NCBI GenBank assembly: GCA_036346375.1
Contig: CM070504.1
Coordinates: forward strand, 9,545,890 to 9,609,889
Direction of reading: 5' to 3'
Length of the DNA: 64,000 nt
Source of the DNA: Guadua angustifolia
Taxonomy: Eukaryota > Streptophyta > Magnoliopsida > Poales > Poaceae
The notes under the pieces were generated by a model. The model was not told the origin of the DNA and did not search any database. It saw nothing but the letters and a program-made list of their open reading frames with translations. Both the position numbers and the translations under genes were made by a program. Shown piece after piece: positions 1-11,690 of this stretch; positions within the stretch are counted from its first letter, which is position 1, and each line of letters opens with the position of its first letter.

Positions 1-403
1 TTAAGTTTAGAGACTTGCGAGTATGTTGCATACTCACCCTCGCTTTTTATTGCGGGGGCTGCTTATTCCATAAAGCAGATGATGGGCCGTTCGACATTTG
101 TGCTGGAGACTTTGAGGAGGAGGACGACTCGATCTTCTAGGGAGCGCACCCCAGTCGGTTGCCTTTGGGCACACTGAGTGGCTCGATTTTGTTCTACATT
201 TCCGCTGTTACTTTTACACTTCTGCCGTAAGGCTTCATACTTGTAATAATGTGATGATGTTGTTACACTCTTTTGCTTAATACTGTTATGAACTTTATGA
301 TATGTCTGTGTTATCATCACTGTATGCTGTGTGCGCTAGCTGTTCCTGGACTAGCGCGGTTGAAACACAGGAGGGTTCGGATTTGGTAATCCGGGTCCCC
401 ACA
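1..403 (+). repeat. 5' LTR, 3' end only
   Basis: This is the last 403 bases of the 5' LTR, ending in CCCCACA just before the primer binding site. It aligns to 7709-8112 of the 3' LTR with about five substitutions and one small indel. A minus-strand open frame at 63-320 is repeated at 7772-8029 and is not considered a gene. Confidence 0.9.
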
Positions 404-407
404 GAGG

Positions 408-420
408 TGGTATCAGAGCC
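408..420 (+). other. Primer binding site (initiator tRNA-Met type)
   Basis: TGGTATCAGAGCC lies 4 bases after the LTR end. This is the standard plant retrotransposon primer binding site complementary to the 3' end of initiator methionine tRNA. It fixes the LTR boundary and the orientation. Confidence 0.93.
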
Positions 421-2600
421 ATATCGACTGTAGGTCGCAACCCTAGTTAGAATGGTCGTTAGAATTTCAAAATTATTTTCTAAATCAAACCAACGAAATT
501 GAATTTAGAAGTTAGTCTCCTCTCACCTTATTCTTAGGTTCTTACTTCTTCCCTTTTCTGAAAATTATTTTGAAATTTAAATTTGATCTTATCTCCGGAA
601 ATATCCCTAAGTTTACGGTCTTCTGCAAGAATTCCAAATGAAGAAGATGATGTTCGAGATTTTTCTCCATGAAGAGACAACATCACCCAACAGAAAAGGC
701 GGAAGATTAGAATATATTAGGACCTACCATAAGATAAGCACCCTTACGTGTAGCATATTATTCTGCTCTAGTTATATAGAGCAATTTACGTTGTCGTTAT
801 GTTTCGCTACTTGAAATTGGTCTTTATTCTGAATGTCAGGACTAATTTATGTGTACACTTAACCTCTTGGTTAAAGTTCTACAATAAGTTGTCCTTATGT
901 GTGAATATGGAAAATTTAACCTATATGATAACTAAGAAATTATAAAATAGTTTATCTCTTATCTCTATAAAACTTCCACAAAGTTATCTCCTTTTCATAG
1001 AACTTCTTACCAAAGGTAACCATTATGGTCATCAACCTTTCTTAAAATAAAAATGAGATTAGTAATCTGGTCTCCATTACTACTCTTAGCTTTGCTTGAG
1101 ATCACACCATTCATATATAAACCAAGTTAAGATCTTACCACATTAGCAACACCAAACTAGCTTATGTTTGCTTTAGGCTAGTTAAAACTTAATGATCCAA
1201 TAATAATTTCTAATCATGTTTTAAAACTCACCTCATCGCTTATCTAGATTATATACCATAAAAATGAGCTAGAACCGTAAAAGTTCTATACTTACGAATG
1301 GAAAGCTTGAATGGTTGTTTAAATGAAAACTGGAAGAATTTAAAGTCCTATTTTTCTAAAAGAATTATAAAGAGAGTAGCATCAGTTATACATATACTCT
1401 TTTCTAATCTATAGAATTTAGTCTCCTTATTTATGTACTCGTTTCCCTTGTGTAGAACTTTCTTTCTCTACTCTTAAGTTATCCCTTTTAGAAGTATTTC
1501 TTTCCTTATTCTGTTTGCGAAATAAAAACCACGAACAAATCTTTTGAAAAGAATTCTGGTAACAAGTCAGCAACATCATGACGTCTATATCAGCAACTTC
1601 AAGAAGATGGGGATAGTGAAGCATCACAACCTCTTCGACTTCATAGAAGCCTTGGAAGACTAACACAACAGGTGGTGCAAAAATAAATAAATAAATAAAT
1701 AAAAGAAACTCGTTGCCGAATAGCCTACAATAAAAGCTAGCAATATGCGAGCTACATATTATTCTAGCGATATAGTAAACCTCTTATGCAGAAATATATA
1801 TGATTCGACAAGTAGAAGAAAAACCATAGATACCCTTCCTACATACTAAGCAAAATGTATACATATTGTTTATGTGTTATTGAAATTTTGTTGTACATCT
1901 TTTGTATTGTTTTCGGGTTACTCTCGTGAATGTTAAACTACTAGGTTGAAATTTACGATGTGTTAACCCTACCTAATAAGAAAAAAATTTAATTAAGGAA
2001 ATTTTTAAAGAACGAATTGTTGCCGTGTAATACAACAGAATTCCATCTAAGTAGCCTTATTCTAAAGAAATATTGTTGCAGGATGTCTGCGACGTAATTC
2101 ATTAATACATCTACTAAAGTAATGAGTAATAAAAAAAATTAATTAAATTAGCCTTTATAATTGACCTTCAGTCCTCCCCAAATAACTCTGGTTGAGATGC
2201 AACCTTTCATTCATCTCAAATATTTTAACATACTCTATATCTCCCTTTAAATTAGCTTATTCTTACTAATGATTCTAGGTGTAAACTACTAACACTCCTC
2301 ATCTAATTCGTGAAACCCGCAAGACACTCCACTGCCAAGAAATGATAATCCTACCATAGTTCAACCAAATCCGTTGTATTTAGCTAGAGCACTTCCTTTT
2401 CAACATAGCAATCGTCATAACTCTCCACTTTCTCAATGTTCACAAAAAAAAAGTTAGAATCTGTAACCATGGTGTAAATGCTCACCGTAATTGAACAAAT
2501 CACCAAATGCACACCTTTCTGTTCTAAAAACTCGCACAAGATATTTCTAATATTGGTGTAGCTTCTATCAGAAAAGGAAATGGTTTAAACTAGAAACCTA
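421..2600 (+). other. AT-rich 5' internal region of the Tekay element, no readable gene
   Basis: This lies between the primer binding site and the first zinc-knuckle relic, where leader and gag capsid sequence would be expected. No long open frame remains in either direction and no capsid motif was recognised. Confidence 0.55.
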
Positions 2601-2614
2601 CTTCTATATCTTAT

Positions 2615-3800
2615 TTGATACCTACACATTGTTCTTTGAAGTATTGTCAACCCAGTCAGTCCGAAGTTAGTGCTTGCACTCGCTATGGAGAAATAGATCA
2701 TGTTGTTGATGAGAGTGCAATCAATTGCTCTGGCTGTGAAGGAAATCATTCTCCTAGAAAATATCCTGTAAGCAATATCGCTTGTTACCCTTGTGAATGT
2801 CAAGATTATTGTCCAATTCAATGCCCCTCGATCCGATAGTCGCCAATACAATTTTGCTCAAGATTTGGTGATCAAAAGAGGAAGAAAACCAGCCACACAA
2901 GAAATATCACTTAAGAAATTATAGAGATAACACTTGATCCTAACTACCTTCACTAAGAAAGTAGTAAATGGTAATCCTCAATGGCATGTTCCTTGTCTGA
3001 TAAAGAAAGTCATTAGGCTAAAGAATGTTCTGAGAAACAACAAATTGAAATTCACAAGATAATATTAAGTATACAAATAACTGAACATGACACCATGAGA
3101 AAAGCGTGAATGCTTCAACTGTCACGAAAAGAACCAAATTCCTAAACGATGTCCACAAGCTGAACAAATATCTCCTATAGCTGTAGGCATACCAAGAATT
3201 TCATCAGTCAAGTTTATAACTCCAAGAATAGAAGAAATAAAATATGAAGCAGTTCACCTGAAGAAGCAGATAAAAAAAAGCGATTGAACGAAGATGCTTG
3301 TCTTAGAAGAATTCTGCTCAACTTTATCCTCAATCCCAATCGTCATCTATTCATCTTTCTAATAACACCAATGAATAATTGTCTGGTACAAAAAAAAATA
3401 TCGGAAAGTCAATATTATTTGCCTTTGCTATGAAAAACATAAGTATTATGCTAACTGTTGCCTTAAGCAAGAAGCAAACTCCACCTCATTCTCAACCCCG
3501 ACAAGCTACGCAACATTCTCTAAGGCAACCTCAAGAATTTGAAGACAAACACTTCCTTAGACATATATCAATCCAACTCAAAATGTTAATCCAATCATTC
3601 GGGCATTTACCTACTGACATGAATTCGCGAAAGAAGTTTATGACCGCCAAAGGTAAAGCGAGGTATGATACTTATGTATTTGAACCTTACCAGGGTATAA
3701 GTTTAATCCTAAGATCAACTCTTTGATCCTAGTCACTTCCTGATCATCTATTTTATACCATTAGCAAACAACCTTTCTGTTGTTTCAAATAAAATGGGTA
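2615..3800 (+). pseudogene. gag zinc-knuckle and protease relics
   Basis: Several short frames carry broken CCHC (C-x2-C-x4-H-x4-C) zinc knuckles: NCSGCEGNHSPRKYP near 2730, CFNCHEKNQIPKRCP near 3112 with Gln where the His should be, and CYEKHKYYANC near 3430. The region around 3690-3790 resembles the start of a gypsy aspartic protease but lacks a recognisable catalytic DSG. The frames change repeatedly and contain stops. Repeated knuckles suggest the nucleocapsid end of gag. The protease reading is weak and rests on position and a few aligned residues. Confidence 0.5.
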
Positions 3801-4523
3801 ATGTCACTTGTATCAACCGAGAAGAACTTGAGTACTTCGACAACACCTACCCAAGAAGAATTTTACTTCACCTTGACAAGGAAAACATCAATAATTTCCA
3901 AGCTATCTCAAAGACCTAGAAAACATCAAGTGTCTAGAACAACCCCTGCCTTGATATCAGGCTCTGCACGTAAACATCTATCTTATGTGGTTGTACCTGG
4001 CACTTGTTGTGGTATTGAGTACGTCCCTTGTGTATTCAATTCCTGCAATCAATCTTTTGAGTCTATACATTTTATTCATTCATAGTTTTCAAATCCAAAG
4101 AAAATGAAACCCTTTGTTTACCAAAGTGAGCAAACAAGCTAAATCACCATGAATCATCTTATAATCCTCTTATCCCAACCCAATACTTGAATTATCTCTA
4201 CCATGTTTTCCAATTTAAAGTCAACTCGAAATGACATTTATTCTCAGCTCATTTCATCAGCTAATGCTGAATTAAACAGATCAACCATTGTATTCAAATA
4301 CCTTTCTTGATAATAAACATTCGGTTTTTCCCAAATGAGTCTAATGACAATGTATCTTTTCTTTCACCTCAAATATTCTAATCATACCCCATACCACTAT
4401 ATAAATTAGATTATTAACAATGCTAGTTATTTAAACAAAAGAGACATGTAGAAAGTATTAGTATCTCTCATCTGCTTACCTAAAATTAAAATAGAAGTCT
4501 TCTCTATTTCTCGCACATCAACT

Positions 4524-4631
4524 AGGAATCACAAGACGAAAGTCCAGTGGAGCAATCATCCGGAAGAGGAAGCCACCTGGGATCGCGATGAGGATCTTCG
4601 AGCGGACTACCCCACCCTTTTCCGTGGTTAG
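4524..4631 (+). pseudogene. Chromodomain C-terminus of gypsy integrase
   Basis: An open frame reads KTKVQWSNHPEEEATW and then an acidic tail ending DYPTLFRG with a TAG stop at 4629-4631. This is the characteristic end of the integrase chromodomain in Tekay-type chromoviruses, which target chromatin marks. It lies about 30 bases before the polypurine tract, as expected for the last codons of pol. The integrase core is missing upstream, so only this tail survives. Its good preservation contrasts with the rest of the internal region. Confidence 0.75.
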
Positions 4632-4660
4632 TTCCAAATCTCGGGGTCGAGATTCCTTGT

Positions 4661-4674
4661 TAGGGGGGGAGGTT
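4661..4674 (+). other. Polypurine tract
   Basis: TAGGGGGGGAGG directly precedes the 3' LTR, which starts TGTAACATTCC. This is the plus-strand priming site. Confidence 0.88.
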
Positions 4675-5273
4675 TGTAACATTCCATTTTTTCGAGTCTC
4701 TTGAACGTGAATTTTAAAATCCGAACCCGTGAAATTTTTCTCGAATTAAAATCATTTTAATTTGAATTTTCAAAAGTCAAAAGGATTTAATTTGAATAAA
4801 CTATAACTCAAATTAATTATTTCATATTTTTATTGGGTTCTTTGTGCTTCATTTGATTTTTATGTATTTTTGGGGATTTTTTAGAATTTATTTGCTATTT
4901 GTTTGAATTTGTTGAAGTCTATTCGGATTTTATGGAATTTATTAATTCAGAAAAAAAATCAATTTATAAACTTTTCCTTCCGCGGGCGGCCTTCATTGTT
5001 TCCTCATGCGGCGTTCGCGTCTGCCGCCCACCGCCAATTCGGGTGAAAACCCTAATTTTTCCTTTTACTCTCGGCCGTCGGATTCCCGATCCAACGGCTC
5101 ATCTCCCCTCATGCCTCCGAGTGATGAAGACCACCGGATGTCTTCTCATGACGTCTGATGCGCGCCACGTCTCCAATAACTCGAACCCTAACCCTAAAAG
5201 CCGCCGCCGTCAGAATAAATATGTATTGCCTCCGACCAACCTCTACTTCGCGCCTCTACACGCAACCCTAGGC

Positions 5274-5280
5274 TATAAAA
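5274..5280 (+). promoter_or_regulatory. LTR TATA box
   Basis: GGCTATAAAACG occurs in the GC-rich part of the LTR and is followed by a CT-rich stretch typical of plant transcription starts. It probably drives the genomic RNA from around 5305. Confidence 0.6.
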
Positions 5281-5659
5281 CGCTCTCGGTTCGCGTGTCG
5301 TGTTCTCCTCTTCGCCGCCCATTTTCCCCTAACTCTCATCGCCGGAGACACACTCTACTGCCACTACTGCCTCGCCGAAGTTCTTCACCGTAGCCGTGCA
5401 CTTCCGCCGTGGTTTTCGCCGCCGCTGGTGAGTCCCCGCCGCCATCTTCAGTGCCATCGAATTCATCTCGTCAACCTCTACCGAAGGCACTAACTCTTTT
5501 GATCGCTCCGACACTCCATCGCCGATTTGCTTCTCATCTTCTCCAACTCCGACAAGGAAGCGCCGCCGCCCCACGTCGTGACTGCTTCACCAGGCCCCGC
5601 CGTCCGATCCTCTTCTAGCGGCTGGATCTGCGCCCCCTGTTCCGAACAGTAAACTCCAA

Positions 5660-6215
5660 ACCCTTTGCCTCTTCACTTACTGAGTCAGCGCCATGTTGTA
5701 GCCCCATCATCACCATGTGTGCACATAAGTATGCCACCTCCGCCACATGCAAGCCCACGGTCGCCACGATTTGCCACTTCACCGCCACATCGATATGTCG
5801 GTACACATCAACACCGGCCGCCACATCATGGCCCGTGCACGCCGGATATCGCCATGTCGCCCCGATCGCCTTGTGTTAGCCACATCCGCGACACGTTTGT
5901 GCCACGTAGCTGCCACGTAGACGCCACCTCGCCCGTAGATCTGCGCGGTCGTCCTCGTCACGGCGGTGCGCCACCGCGTGCCGCCGAAGTCGCACCGAGT
6001 CACCCGCCGCGTGGCGCCGCGTGTGAGACGCGTGCGCGCCACATAGTCGCCACCTCAGCCCTAACCGCACACATGTCGGCCACGTGTAGCCACGTGGATG
6101 CCACGTCAGCACTGTTTCGCCCATGTCCGCCATGTCACCGCCACCTCACCGCCATGTATGCGCTAGCCCTGCGTCACCGCCACGTCTCCGTTATCGGTGA
6201 ACTCGGTACACCGTG
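5660..6215 (+). repeat. GCCAC-rich degenerate repeat inside the LTR
   Basis: About 550 bases are packed with variants of GCCAC, CGCCAC and CCATGT. This keeps frames open on both strands (5665-6216 plus, 5779-6133 minus) without protein-like composition. It is treated as a simple-sequence-like block, not a gene. Confidence 0.6.
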
Positions 6216-8112
6216 AGCCTAGTCGCTGACGTGTGGGTCCCGGTTGTCAGCCTCACAATTTTATTCCATTTTTCGGTGAATTTCTACCGAATTTCCGGAT
6301 TCAACCAGTAGCATGACGACACGTGTCACCCTCAATATTTTCTGATTTTCTCTCCATTTAAACTTCGAAAGCCCCGTTCGAACTCCGTTCGAACTCCCAT
6401 TCGAACGATTCAAATTCCTAAATTCATATAAAATCAGGATCTATCTGTTGGTGTCATTTTTATGAATTTTTGAATTTTGTTTATTTCTAGTTTTATTTAT
6501 TGTTGCCTCGATTTGCGTGTTTGGCGTGTAGACGACTTGTCGGTTGAGCGAGCTGAGCATCCAATGGAGGTAGCAAAGAAGCGAGGAGAGGTTGAAGGCA
6601 AGTCCCTTGACCATATTGAACCCAAATTTATGAAATGCTATTTTGTTTTTAAATTATTGCATGCTATTTAATTTACGTGATCGTACTTTAATGTCACTTT
6701 AAATGCTTAGATAAATGCCACATTGTTATAACCACATTGATATTCATTATGACAACCATTGACACCCTAGGAAAATTAAGTATTGTTAATAATAATCATT
6801 TTTGGTATTATGGGAGCAGAGAAAATGCTTAGCCATGCTTAATCACGTCGGTACCTTACCATTATGGAAATGATTTCATTCTTGATTCAAAATGAATTGT
6901 GGAAATTATGGCAATTGGTGTTGCGGTATTAATTTGAAATTAAAAGTGAAAAATGATTTAGACAAGGCGGATTGGTTGAATGGCGGTGCGGGACGACAAA
7001 ATTTTGGAATGTGTTTATCCGCCCTATTCAATTAAGGACCGATCGTGTGGACACCATGGGCCATGCTATCTGATACAACCACATGTCTATATGGGTGCGA
7101 CACAGCTAAGTAATTTGCATGAATCGTTATTTGACTTCGCCGATGGGTTGTGCGAGTTTGTCGGTCTGCGACACTTGCAAGGCGCAGAAATGTGAGAGCG
7201 AAACCTTAGCGGGTGAAGTCGGTAGCGGTACGTGCATTGTAAAGGCCTTGTCATGATCTCCCTGCCGACACACCAAAGGAAGTGTGTTAATTGCATGGCG
7301 CAAAGGTTGATCATGTCATGTGGGTAAAGTGTACCAGCTCTGCAGAGTCTTAAAAACTACTTAAGTAGCCGTGCCCACGGATAAGGGCAAGCGTGGAACG
7401 CTTTCACATTGTAGATTTTTTGGTTTTGGTTTTAAATAAAAAATGATGGATTTGGTTTAAAAATGAAAATGTGGTTGGGAATCCGCGAGCGGCTGGAGCT
7501 TCCGGATATTAGTTTGGCGGCTAGAGCCAACCAGGTAGTTGGAACCTGGAAAATTGTTATACTTCAAGTTTAATTATTTATGCTATTTACATTTTTGTTA
7601 AATGCTGCTTTATGAAATTATTACTTGTATTTAAGTTTCAATTTCGCTTTATGCAAATGAACCATATTATGCCTTCCTTTGTTTAAGCCATGCATTTAGT
7701 TACTTGCATTAAGTTTCCGAGACTTGCGAGTATGTTGCATACTCACCCTCGCTTTTTATTGCGGGGGCTGCTTATTCCATAAAGCAGATGATGGGCCGTT
7801 CGACATTTGTGCTGGAGACTTTGAGAAGGAGGACGACTCGATCTTCTAGGGAGCGCACCCCAGTCGGTTGCCTGTGGGCACACTGAGTGGCTCGATTTTG
7901 TTCTACATTTCCGCTGTTACTTTTACACTTCAGCCGTAAGGCTTCATACTTGTAATAATGTGATGATGTTGTTACACTCTTTTGCTTAATACTGTTATGA
8001 ACTTTATGATATGTCTGTGTTATCATCACTGTATGCTGTGTGCGCTAGCTGTTCCTGGACTAGCGCGGTTGAAACACAGGAGGGTTCTGATTTGGTAATC
8101 CGGGTCCCCACA

Positions 8113-8620
8113 TATAGCTTCTCCCAAAGCTAGTCGCAGTAGCTTGGGTAATCACTCGGGTAGCTCTTTCACTACTCCAGTGAGGTGAGCTCCAAACCTT
8201 TCACAACCACAAGTGGCCTTCCACAATCTTCTTTGGACAGGTCGCACTTTCCACCTCCTCCAAGTCGTCTAAGATAACCGAGATCCAAGAGTAATAAACT
8301 TGCACAAGTTCTGTCTCTTGATTCACTCGCGAAAACACACTGCTAGACACAAGCTTGGAGCTAAACACTTAGAAAAGTGATGGTTTTTGAGTTTCAGAGT
8401 GAAGCACAGATTCCTTGTAAGAAAATGGGCTCTTTGAATGCTAAAATATTCAGGAGTTCATCAAGTTCTATGGTAGATGGCTCAGGTAATGCTTATATAT
8501 CCAATTTTGATGAATATAGCCGTTGTACCTACCACAGTGACCGTTGCCCGTGTCAGAGTGTCAAATTTGAGCTAAAACACGTTTATAGTGGACTAAACTT
8601 TTAGACTTAGCGATACTGAT
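8113..8620. other. Unassigned flank of the Tekay element
   Basis: This is a moderately GC-rich stretch with no convincing gene; a 75-codon frame at 8377-8604 has no recognisable domain. Its style resembles repeat-derived grass sequence. No terminal structure was found. Confidence 0.35.
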
Positions 8621-8654
8621 CATGTGTATCATGGACCAAATTTACATATTTATA

Positions 8655-9158
8655 GCAGACCAAAAAATTTGGCCCGTCATACATGTGGAATTCAGCAAGT
8701 TTGGTCCGTCAGAGTAAAAGGAGTCTTACATGTATGGCGGACCAAAAAATTTGGTCCGTTATAGATGTATTATGACTGAGATAAGTAGCTATGGAGCATT
8801 TTTGACACAAAATAAGTTTAATCAAAGTATTTGAATTTTCCATGAACTAAACTTTGATTCAGAAACATTTGGTCCGTCTTAGATGCGAAACTCTCATACA
8901 TGGAGCATAATTTTGATCACAGGTTCAAGAAATAAATATCAAAGTTTTGTCTATCAGAAAATATTGTTTATTTTGAATTTATGTTGGACCAAAAAGTTTG
9001 GTCCGTCATAGATAGACAATTGAGAAACTTTTGAATTGACAAAGATATGTGTATGGCGGACCAAAAAATTTGGTCCGTCATAGATGTACAACTGAGAAGT
9101 TTTAGGTCAGCTGAAAGCACATGTATGTCGGACCAAAATATTTGGTCCGTCATAGATG
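8655..9158. repeat. Cluster of palindromic GGACCAAAAAATTTGGTCC repeats (CACTA-like subterminal repeats)
   Basis: At least five copies of a near-perfect palindrome, GGACCAAAAAATTTGGTCC followed by GTCATAGATG or a close variant, occur near 8657, 8738, 8985, 9058 and 9129. Half copies occur near 8697, 8870 and 9365. Spacing is irregular (about 70-250 bases). Clustered short palindromes of this kind are typical of the subterminal repeats bound by CACTA transposase. No CACTA terminal repeat with a matching partner was found, so the class is inferred. Confidence 0.6.
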
Positions 9159-9179
9159 GGCAAAACTAGTTAGCTGAAT

Positions 9180-9714
9180 TTCTTCAAGAAATTTTCACTA
9201 CGGACTTAGGTATATGAGAATATGGGGTTTGGTCCATTGAAAATGAATAGAATTTGATCAGAATTTGACTAAAGAGTATTTTGATGTTGAACTGGACTGA
9301 CTTTGGTTTGAGATAAGGACTTTGACTAGTTTGTGACAGAATAAGAACTAATCAACTGAACTTCGGTCCGTCACATAGTTTGGACTTGAATTGACGGATG
9401 TAGGGATTTTGATAAAAGGAGTAGAAAGACTAAATGATTTAACTCCAAGCAATCTAGTTTTGTCTTAGCCTTATGAACCAAACTACCAACTTGTGCAAAA
9501 TCTCTCTTTATAGTACGGCCAAAGTGAAAACAATCCTAGCTATTTGACTTGAATCAACTCCCAAGTCATAAACTAGTAATAAAGTATCTTAATCTTGTTT
9601 GTCCAGCTAACTCTATTCATGATCTTAGCACATACTCTTCATAGTTTCAAGAAATATTAACTCGGTCATCAACACCAAAACTATTTAATAAAACATGATA
9701 AAAAAAATTGAGGG
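9180..9714. other. No gene seen
   Basis: AT-rich sequence with one further half copy of the palindrome near 9365. No open frame, terminal repeat or RNA gene was recognised. Confidence 0.5.
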
Positions 9715-11340
9715 GGCCTAGATGCTATTAACAACGTTGACTGCGACCTCGACTTCGTCGTAAACAATAATGAGCAAGGCAAGTACCCCTTTTGACCATA
9801 TTGATCCCAGTTTTACAAATATTTTATTGCATACATTATGTTCATTAAACTCTGCTATATTGTGAGTAATGGTAGTTATACCTATAGATTCATAGAACTT
9901 CCTTGATAAGTATGGATTTGTGAGTCTTGATAAGCCTAAAATAAGGTAGACAATATATAATGTCAACATGTACATTCTCACACTTAGTAATCATACTTAG
10001 CCATGCTTAAAGAACTTTAAAATTTTAATATGATTTAAAAGGTTGAATATGACTAAAAATGTTGGGTATGACCTTTCTTTATGGTTGGTTTTTTGGTTAA
10101 AAATGAAAATAAAACTATGATTTAGATGAGAGCGATTAATGGCAATAGCCAGTTGTGTGAGGGCTGAAGTTGCACGTAGTGTAGGAGGAGATTATCCCCC
10201 GTGTGGGATTAAAGAGCGAACTCAGTGTTCGTTAAACTCAAGAATTACTGTACAACCATAAGTGCTGGTATGAGACAGTCTTAACTTATTAAGTTACTTA
10301 GAACTAGCTTTGCACATTGGAAATCTGGAGTAGTACGGGTATTATGGTGTAAGTTTGCTCGGAGGGACGTCCATACCGAAGTGTTGGGAATAACGTTTAC
10401 TGATACAATGGTGTATGCCTTGTTATGGGGAGAAACATGTGTGTGGCGGGGATAGACTGCCTGTGTTAATGTGTAAATGACGGGGATTTATTGTCATGTC
10501 TTGAGTGTGTGTTGTTGCCACCATAACAAGGGTTTGACATCATCGAGCTGGTGCGAAATTAGGGTTAAATAATGTAACGGTTATATCATGACTCTCTACA
10601 GCACACCAAAGGAAGTGTGCTAATAGCTTGCACAAAGAGTTAGTCATGACTGTGGGTAAAGTTGTACACCTCTGTAGAGCGTAAAACTTTTCAAAAAGTC
10701 GTTCCCACTATTATGGAAGTCTTGGTGCGTCGGCACTAGTTAGTTCTTTTTATTTTCATAAAATCTAGATTCTACCGGTGTTGGTAGAAAATGGTTTGTG
10801 GATGTGGTCATATCACCCAAGTTCATGAATTTACTTATTCATATTTACATACTATTATTTTATATATTAAACTGCTTTTATTTAAATTCAATTTGCAATC
10901 TACTATTCAGTATTTACATTTTCAAATTGACTTTATGCAAATTAACTGTAGAAACCTTTCTTTTGAAATGGCCTGCATATACTATAGGTTTTGCAAAAGT
11001 CTTGCTGAGCATGAAAGTACTCACCATTACTTATTTGTTGTTTTTAGGTGAAGTTAGCAAACTTCCAAATGATATATATTTTTATGCAGTCTACGGGAAT
11101 ATTATTAATGAGTTTTTCTAGGGATAATGGCTTGTCAGTTGCCTGAGGATTGGATGGGCACACTACAAGACTCTTGCTTCTTTCCGCTACAATTTCACTA
11201 TGTTTGTAAGACCTTATTGTATAAATTATCCTTATCATATGTAATAAAGAGTATAGATGTGATATCAATTGTTGTAAATATGCGTGCCAGCCACTGATCA
11301 TAAGATTAGTACTGTATGCACATAAATTCTTATTTTAGCA
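9715..11340 (+). repeat. Diverged Tekay-family LTR relic 1
   Basis: This segment is collinear with the 3' half of the intact LTR (about 6550-8112). It shares the AAGGCAAGT...TTGACCATATTGA block, the TTAGCCATGCTTA block, the CACACCAAAGGAAGTGTG...GTGGGTAAAG block near 10600-10660, and CAGTTGCCTGAGG...GGGCACACT near 11135. The similarity is patchy, so the copy is old or from a distant subfamily. The frames in it, including the 107-codon one at 10798-11121, are not considered genes. Confidence 0.6.
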
Positions 11341-11690
11341 TTTTATGCCAAAAATAAGGGCTACTACATGAATACAATATCATAAATAAACACTAATACC
11401 CATAGGATCATCTTGAAATTACCCCAGAGTTAAGACCGCCATATTCTGTAAGAATAATTCTATTATAACATACTTTACATCTAAATCCTATTAAAGAAAA
11501 CTTAACCCAACATAATACAAACCCTAAGACCCATAAAACAAATCAAAGAACTAAAAAGATAAGAAAATCAATAATAAGAAAATAAATAATTAAAATATTT
11601 TTATCACGGAAACCTTCAATCCTAATTCATCTTTAAATTGATTTCATTTGATTTGTTTTCGCCTCTTATTGTCATTGCTTCTTATTGCTA
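11340..11690. other. AT-rich spacer between LTR relics
   Basis: A-rich sequence without a gene. It may be the eroded 5' part of the second relic, but no boundary could be placed. Confidence 0.4.

Larger units (their letters stand above)
1..8112 (+). mobile_element. Tekay-type Ty3-gypsy LTR retrotransposon, coding region largely deleted
   Basis: The element enters from the left edge. Bases 1-403 match 7709-8112 and are the tail of the 5' LTR. The order PBS (408-420), gag-like zinc-knuckle relics, protease-like relic, chromodomain C-terminus, polypurine tract and 3' LTR (4675-8112) gives plus orientation. Only about 0.8 kb separates the protease-like relic from the chromodomain end, so reverse transcriptase, RNase H and most of integrase are absent. 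The two LTR copies differ at about 5 positions over 403 bases plus one small indel, so the insertion is young although the coding region is not functional. The Tekay assignment rests on the chromodomain tail and the very long LTR. The target duplication cannot be checked because the left end lies outside the window. Confidence 0.85.
4675..8112 (+). repeat. 3' LTR of the Tekay element (3.4 kb)
   Basis: The repeat begins TGTAACATT and ends GTCCCCACA, with terminal TG and CA. At about 3,438 bases it is unusually long, which fits Tekay-type elements. It contains a TATA box at 5274-5280, a GC-rich segment (about 4980-6220) and an AT-rich 3' half that is homologous to the older relics at 9715-11340 and 11690-13130. 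Its last 404 bases match the start of the window. Confidence 0.9.

Noticed and set aside
5665..6216. 183-codon plus-strand frame with overlapping minus-strand frames in the LTR
   Set aside because: It lies in GCCAC-rich simple-like sequence that keeps all frames open. There is no domain or splice context.
9196..9205. CACTACGGAC as a CACTA transposon terminus
   Set aside because: The palindromic repeats lie on the wrong side for this to be their element end, and there is no TAGTG partner or 3-bp duplication.
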